Shown here: in pieces, positions 58,683-64,000 of the stretch
Layout: every line of letters begins with the position of its first letter
How positions within the stretch are numbered: position 1 is the first letter of the stretch
Origin: Micropterix aruncella
Lineage: Eukaryota; Arthropoda; Insecta; Lepidoptera; Micropterigidae
Direction: 5' to 3'
NCBI GenBank assembly: GCA_944548615.1
Contig: OX155978.1
Coordinates: 8,300,519 to 8,364,518 of the forward strand
DNA length: 64,000 bases
Made by a program: the position numbers and the translations under genes
The notes under the pieces: generated by a model
Database searches by the model: none
The model's input: the letters and a program-made list of their open reading frames with translations, nothing else
What the model was told of the DNA's origin: nothing

Positions 58683-59136
58683 TGCCTCGGTCTGCCATGA
58701 AATTATGCCTCTACTCGAAGGGTTATACTTGGATTACAGACTACAATGGCATGAAAAGTAGTAACGTGAATTTCATAGTGGAATATTGCTTTAAATCCAC
58801 CCACTAATAGTCGCAGAGTTTTCTAACAGTATATATACTTTAGGATTCGTTCTCATATATAAAAGAAAAAACGACTCATATATAATTCCTCTTTTATATT
58901 AGAGATGTGCATATAATAGTGAAGTGGAATATTAAGTACGCCAGGCGTGCTCACTCGGTTGGCTTGCCGAGTAATTAAATTATATTTTCTGGGAAAATAG
59001 TACAGAGCTAGACCGCATCTCTGGCCACAGATTGATCGAATAGTAGTGTCCATTCATAACAGATTCAAGACGTACGATCGACAGGCTCCTCAGATCGCCT
59101 GGTTCAGAGGAGCTAACTGAATCTACAATCATTTAT
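58683..59136. other. Spacer, no gene seen
   Basis: No recognisable feature. Confidence 0.5.
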
Positions 59137-59945
59137 TATCATCATCATCATCATCATCATCATCATTTATTCATTCCATAAAAGCATTTCACAATACTGA
59201 GGAACATGTCAAATTTTACAATCATAATTTACCGGATGATAAAACCGCTTTGATCAATTACAAGAAAAAAAAATAATTGTAATCAGAGGTGATTACTTAA
59301 AATTAGTCAAATTTAAAAAATAATCGATAATAAAACAATGAATAATAATCAATACAATGAAACAGAAAAATTCTATAACATGCGTAATTAAAAACAACGC
59401 CAATAAAATCTAAAACTTAGTGCGAAAGTATAGTCATAATATGGTTATTTATAATCAAGCAATTGTGGACGCAATATCATAAAAGTCGTCCAGTTTGGAA
59501 AGGGCATGTTTGACTAACTGATTTTTCAAGCAGATTTTATATGCTGCCATCTCAAGTCTTCTTGTCGATGACAGCAAAGCATTGAACAATGTAAAACTAA
59601 TATTTAATAATGTTTTTTGATATTTAGTCAAGCGTACTTTAGGCAATAATACATTGTTTTTATGTCGCGTATTATGGCTATGTCGAGTGGAGTGAAGCTC
59701 GCAATTTAAAAGATTCTCTTTGGCGTATAAAAGGCACTGATATATGTACATGGACGACATGGTAAGGATACCAGCTTTAATAAAAAAAGGGGCGCAATGT
59801 GTTTCTCTGCTTACACCAAAAATTGTCCTAACGGCTTGCTTTTGTAGCACAAAAACGCGATGGATATCGGTTGCATTACCCCTTAGTAGTATCGCATAAG
59901 ACATCTTTATGGAAGCTAGAGTGATACACACTGATCGCTGCATGT
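59137..59945 (-). pseudogene. LINE C-terminal fragment with (ATG)n tail
   Basis: The minus-strand frame 59455-59943 encodes 162 residues, including MSYAILLRGNATDIHRVFVL, QKQAVRTIFGV and HSHNTRHKNN. The tail reads as (CAT)n on the plus strand at 59139-59165. The catalytic region is absent. Confidence 0.8.
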
Positions 59946-60007
59946 TCGCCAGCCAGAAATTTCACCTTCTTATAGCATAGACTGCCGATGACAAAGTTGC
60001 ACACAAA

Positions 60008-60745
60008 TCTATACTAATATTATAAAGAGGTAAAGTTTGTGATGTTGTAGGAAGTAATCTCTGGATCTACTGAACCGATTTTGAAAATTCTTTTGCCAAT
60101 AGAAAGCCACGTTATTTGTGAGTGTCATAGGCTATATACTATTCCGAAAAATGAAAAGATTTTTTCGTGGTAGTCGGATTTCCAAAGTAAGTCGGAAAAA
60201 ACGGTCGAACGAAAACGTTTCTAAAGAACGCTGCCTTAACGATGAGAGATATATGATTAAGTTCTAGAAAAAAGTTATAGAGCTTGATAATGCCTACAAA
60301 AAAGTCAGCGACAGCATATGTCTAAATTTTATATTTAAGTCACGAAAAGTAGTTTTTTATATTAAAAAAAATATTTAAATCGTTAGGTCATGTTTATTGG
60401 TCATATTATCAACTATTATGAATTCATATCAAAATAAGTAATCGTCTGAAGTGTTTAAAACAAAAGACTTTTCCCTTTTACTGCATATAATTTCACCTTT
60501 ACTGCATAAATGGTTAATGAGATAAGACACTCACAAATAAGACAATCACAAGAAGGCACTCACAAATAACGGTAATATAGTCAAATTGGCATGCAAATAT
60601 ATACATACATATGCAGTAAAAATATAACCCTTCTTTTGGCAGTCAGGAAATAAATCATAGCACTCAGTACTAACCAAACCACACTCATAATTTCATCACA
60701 AGTAAAAAGTTTTACCGCCCAACGAAGTGGGCACGGGTCAGCTAG
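60008..60745 (+). mobile_element. Non-autonomous Helitron, copy 3
   Basis: The clearest copy: A before TCTATACTAATATTATAAAG, a hairpin GCCCA-ACGAAG-TGGGC near the end, then GGGTCAGCTAG followed by T. Insertion between A and T with a CTRR end is the Helitron rule. Confidence 0.92.
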
Positions 60746-61085
60746 TTATTGATATTTTGATTCCAGTTTAAATTTTCATCTAATGTGATCCGTTTTCATG
60801 TAATTTTCATCTAATTATATAGCGCATAAGATTGTTCAACGTCGTACTACGATTTGGCAACTATGATTTTACTACGAAACGCAACGTGTAGATGACATTA
60901 CACTCATAGTTCCAAAACTGTATTAATCTTCTATTATTTCCTTAAATCTGGCGACCTTTGTGTGTAACAATATAGCGGAGCACTGTAGATGTCGCTCTAA
61001 ACACGCCTATACGATATAAGATAATAATATAATAGCAACGAATATTTAAAACGTACCTCTTATTATTTTAATATTGTGGGACAAA
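60746..61085. other. Spacer, no gene seen
   Basis: No recognisable feature. Confidence 0.5.
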
Positions 61086-61670
61086 TAATAAACTCTTTAT
61101 TTGCACTTAATAAGTATACAAAAAAGGCGAGCTTATTGCCACATGGCAATGTCTTACAGCTAACCTAAACATAGTGGTACATGCGCGCATTGTGAAAATA
61201 AAGATTATTACATAACATACAGACAAGTGGAAGAATTTAAGACTAATAATGCCCGAGGAGAGGAAATTGGGAGAGGAACAGGAGAGAAAGGGAAGAACTG
61301 GTTACTTCTTAGAAAGGTAGTAATCCTTAAGGTGAGTCTTAAACGATGGTAAAGAAGGCGAGTTTCGTATATTTGCTGGGAGATCGTTCCAGAGTCTTGC
61401 ACCATGGACACAGAAAGAATAGGAATAGAAATCACTATTATGACTCGGAATTTTTAATAAACTGTCAGAGGCTGACCGAAGTACGAGACCGTGGGAACTT
61501 AGTGGTTCAAAAAGCTCCCGGAGATAGGATGGTGTTAATTGGGTGAGGACACGATATAGGAGAACCAGTATATGAACATTTCTTCTTTGGCGTATTGGCA
61601 ACCACTTTAACTGTGCCCTATAGTCGGACACGTGATCATACTTACGTAGACCGAAGATGAATCGTTACAT
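61086..61670 (-). mobile_element. 5'-truncated CR1-type LINE
   Basis: Minus-strand frame 61302-61631 (109 residues, for example YRAQLKWLPIRQRRNVHILV) and its 3' UTR are nearly identical to 2540-3090. It is a young, short copy of the first LINE. Confidence 0.9.
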
Positions 61671-61728
61671 GAAGATGACAATTATTTACTTGAAGATGAC
61701 AATTTTTAATGGGGTATACAGGTTTCAA

Positions 61729-61999
61729 TCTATACTAATATTATAAAGAGGTAAAATGTGTGACGTTGTAGGAAGTAATCTTTGGATCTACGGAACCAAT
61801 TTTGAAAATTCTTTTACCAATAGAAAGCCACGTCATTTGTGAGTGTCTTCTATACTAATATTATAAAGAGGTAACGTTTGTGACGTTGTAGGAAGTAATC
61901 TCTGGATCTACTGAACCGATTTTGAATATTCTTTTACCAATAGAAAGCCACGTTATTTGTGAGCCACACATTATAACGAAGTGGGCACGGGTCAGCTAG
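61729..61999 (+). mobile_element. Short Helitron with duplicated 5' end
   Basis: The 5' end of about 120 bp is present twice (61729-61848 and 61849 onward), each starting TCTATACTAATATTATAAAG. It ends GGGTCAGCTAG before T. The hairpin is partly lost. Only 271 bp long. Confidence 0.85.
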
Positions 62000-62083
62000 T
62001 ATGTAATAAATACGCACTTTAACCCTCTAACTGGCAAGATCCTAAAAATGATCGAATTTAGTTGCGTTTTTTTTAAGCTATTG

Positions 62084-62662
62084 CATAGCTTTTATCGCGG
62101 GCCTAGGCCAGCGCGGCGACCGAATGAAGAAATTTCTTAACGAAAATTAATGATTTTAAACTGATAATTACGTCTAAACGAGTACGGCTTACAATTCGAA
62201 AAAAATATATGTTAAACAAGAACATTTTCCTAATATTCTTAGCTTTGAATATTTTAGATTTTGTTTATATTTCATAGTGTAATTAATTTGTGAAATTAGG
62301 ACTAACCGAACACAAAAACGACTACTACGCAAATACTATCTGGCGTATTATTATGAAACCTGCACCATTTTAAAGATAATTTAATTATCTATCTTTTTAT
62401 CTACGATTTTTTTCGAATCATTCGTTTTTTTTGCTTTATCGAATAAAAAATTCGTGCGCGGCGCTCTATCGGAAGACGTTTAAATTATTCCGAATCATTT
62501 GCTACCGCAGCCGCAAATGATTCAGAATAATTTCAACGTTTTCCGATAGAGCGCAGTTATCTGATATCAGGAAAAAATAAAATAAATAAATAATTATAAT
62601 TGCATAAGTTGTTAAAAATTCTATGCAATAAATAGCTTTACCGCGGCAGTCCCCGAGTGCCA
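62084..62662 (+). repeat. Dispersed repeat C with long hairpin, copy 2
   Basis: Near-identical to 21080-21682. The hairpin is at 62461-62554. Confidence 0.75.
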
Positions 62663-62764
62663 CACCTATTTTTTTTTCTAATTAATAATCTGCCAAGAAA
62701 ACCGACAAAATCATCAGAATATAATTATCTCTTTCTGTTAATTAGTCAGGTGAAAAAAGGTAAA

Positions 62765-63055
62765 GGTGCCTTACAATACAATAATGTGGTACTGTCGAAC
62801 TGATCTGATGATGGAGTCGGAAGATATGAACTGGAACTTCATGATAGAACATTGTATCATAGCTGTGTTTGGACTTATTAGAAAAGTCTTGGAATGAACT
62901 TTGACCACGATTAGGTTTCAAGATCTGATGATGAAGCCGGAAGATAGGCACTGGCATTCCATGATAGAATATCGCATCATAGCCGTGTGTATGTGAATAT
63001 CGTATCATAGCCCAAAAGCGTGTTTTAGTGGTTTTTTTGAAACTATTAATTTATT
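62765..63055 (+). repeat. Dispersed repeat D, copy 2
   Basis: Matches 19890-20225, with a third partial internal unit at about 62992-63013. Confidence 0.6.
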
Positions 63056-63689
63056 ATAAGCAAAAAAGACACAAAAGTGATGAAACTTAATTTTTATGAA
63101 GATGAAACTTAATAAAACTGATTTCATACTAAAAAGTAACGCATAACTAGCGGACCCTGTACATTGCGACGTTGTGATACATCTGACATATTAGCAGTTA
63201 CCTCTTTCGTGATCTGTGGTCAGAAGAATATCATTATTTTGACCTAGATAAAACCACTCTCCGTTCATTAATGGATAGAAGTATTGAAAACCACTAATTG
63301 AACGATCAATTTACTCGGCAATGTAGCGCTCTCTTCAAAATAGGAACGCGGAAAAATATGTCATTTTACCCGGAATATGTCATGGAACCCCCCGTTCCTT
63401 GTTTTAACATTTATCTATGAATACATCTATATATCAATGAATATGTATTATTATTGATTAACTAGTTGTAAGTACGTTACTGTTTCACGTCTTATAATAG
63501 TCTAAGACCTAAAACTTGATTAAATAAACAACCGTTTTTGCAACGTTGTTGCAATTTTCGAAATAGTTCAGTGCTGCGAAATATTTCAATAGATTCAGTG
63601 ATCGTATGGCGTCGAATCGGTCTTATTCACGATTCAACTCCAATTCAACAGCCTCCTCGTATGAAGGACTACCACGAGAAGGACTTTCG
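63056..63689. other. Spacer, no gene seen
   Basis: No recognisable feature. Confidence 0.5.
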
Positions 63690-63775
63690 CGTCTTAGGCC
63701 TTCCGGGGCGGGGCTACTGGACGATTTGCGCACCGTGCGGCGACAGCCAATCGGTTTGTGTACTCTGACTAATTA
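63690..63775 (+). repeat. Repeat A, short fragment
   Basis: TTTGCGCACCGTGCGGCGAC and GCCAATCGGTTTG match, in inverted orientation, the region around 18236-18285. Confidence 0.5.
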
Positions 63776-63912
63776 GCAGCACTGATCGTCATTCTTCGCT
63801 AAACCACTCATATGACACTCGAAATAAAAAAAAACAAGCCCACCAGCGAGTGAATACGGGATTTGCACAGAGGCATTACGCGTTTCTGGCACCGCGTCTT
63901 TATGATTCCTTC

Positions 63913-63945
63913 TGCTCTTCCTTGGGGGAGAGCCAAGGAAGAGCA
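63913..63945. other. Perfect 13-bp hairpin
   Basis: TGCTCTTCCTTGG, a 7-base loop, then CCAAGGAAGAGCA. It is followed by a 22-bp direct repeat, CATTGACTCTGAAGAAATAT, at about 63944 and 63973. Confidence 0.85.
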
Positions 63946-64000
63946 TTGACTCTGAAGAAATATATTGACTTCCATTGACTCTGAAGAAATATATTATCAA

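Overview
This window looks like repeat-rich intergenic DNA from an insect, most likely a moth or butterfly (Lepidoptera). I recognise no host protein gene, no rRNA gene and no intact tRNA gene. The organism call rests on the mix of elements: a CR1-type LINE with an (ATT)n tail, an R1-clade LINE, a BEL/Pao LTR retrotransposon, Helitrons that begin TCTATACTAATATTATAA and end in a hairpin plus CTAG, hAT miniatures, and Helitron-like filler that resembles lepidopteran repeats. No species can be named from this.

Layout. 1-3121 is a nearly complete CR1-type LINE (ORF2 intact). 3.2-6.7 kb holds LINE scraps and a Helitron. 6.9-10.9 kb is dominated by copies of a GC-rich repeat of about 665 bp, called repeat A here. 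These run directly into an R1-clade LINE at 10886-13914. 14.4-20.2 kb holds the 5' end of a PIF/Harbinger transposon, a decayed LINE and more repeat A. 20-25.5 kb has dispersed repeats B, C and D plus fragments of a LINE with a C-terminal restriction-like endonuclease, one of them split by a hAT element. 26.3-32.3 kb has a 162-bp tandem array, a TIR transposon, nested repeat A copies and a second Helitron. 33.3-40.6 kb has nested LINEs, a tRNA-like unit, a second hAT miniature, a foldback and a mariner remnant. 41448-50415 is a full BEL/Pao element with near-identical LTRs, inserted in a TA microsatellite. 50.8-52.7 kb is a repeat A copy with two further copies inserted inside it. 53-64 kb is AT-rich, with LINE remnants, two more Helitrons and second copies of repeats B, C and D.

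Main biological observation. Repeat A and the R1-clade LINE share about 90 bp at one end (the LINE's 3' end). Two repeat A copies and the LINE also sit head-to-tail, each boundary marked by the same 12-bp duplicated target (CAAATATGTACA, four copies). Other repeat A copies carry 11-14 bp target duplications, and several are cut short only at the end opposite the shared one. This is what a non-autonomous retroelement mobilised by an R1-clade LINE would look like. Repeat A also has a preferred insertion point inside its own copies.

The elements do not form a pathway. What can be read is a history of nested insertion. Strands given for repeat A follow the sense of the R1-clade LINE. Coordinates of decayed fragments are approximate, because similarity was judged by eye.
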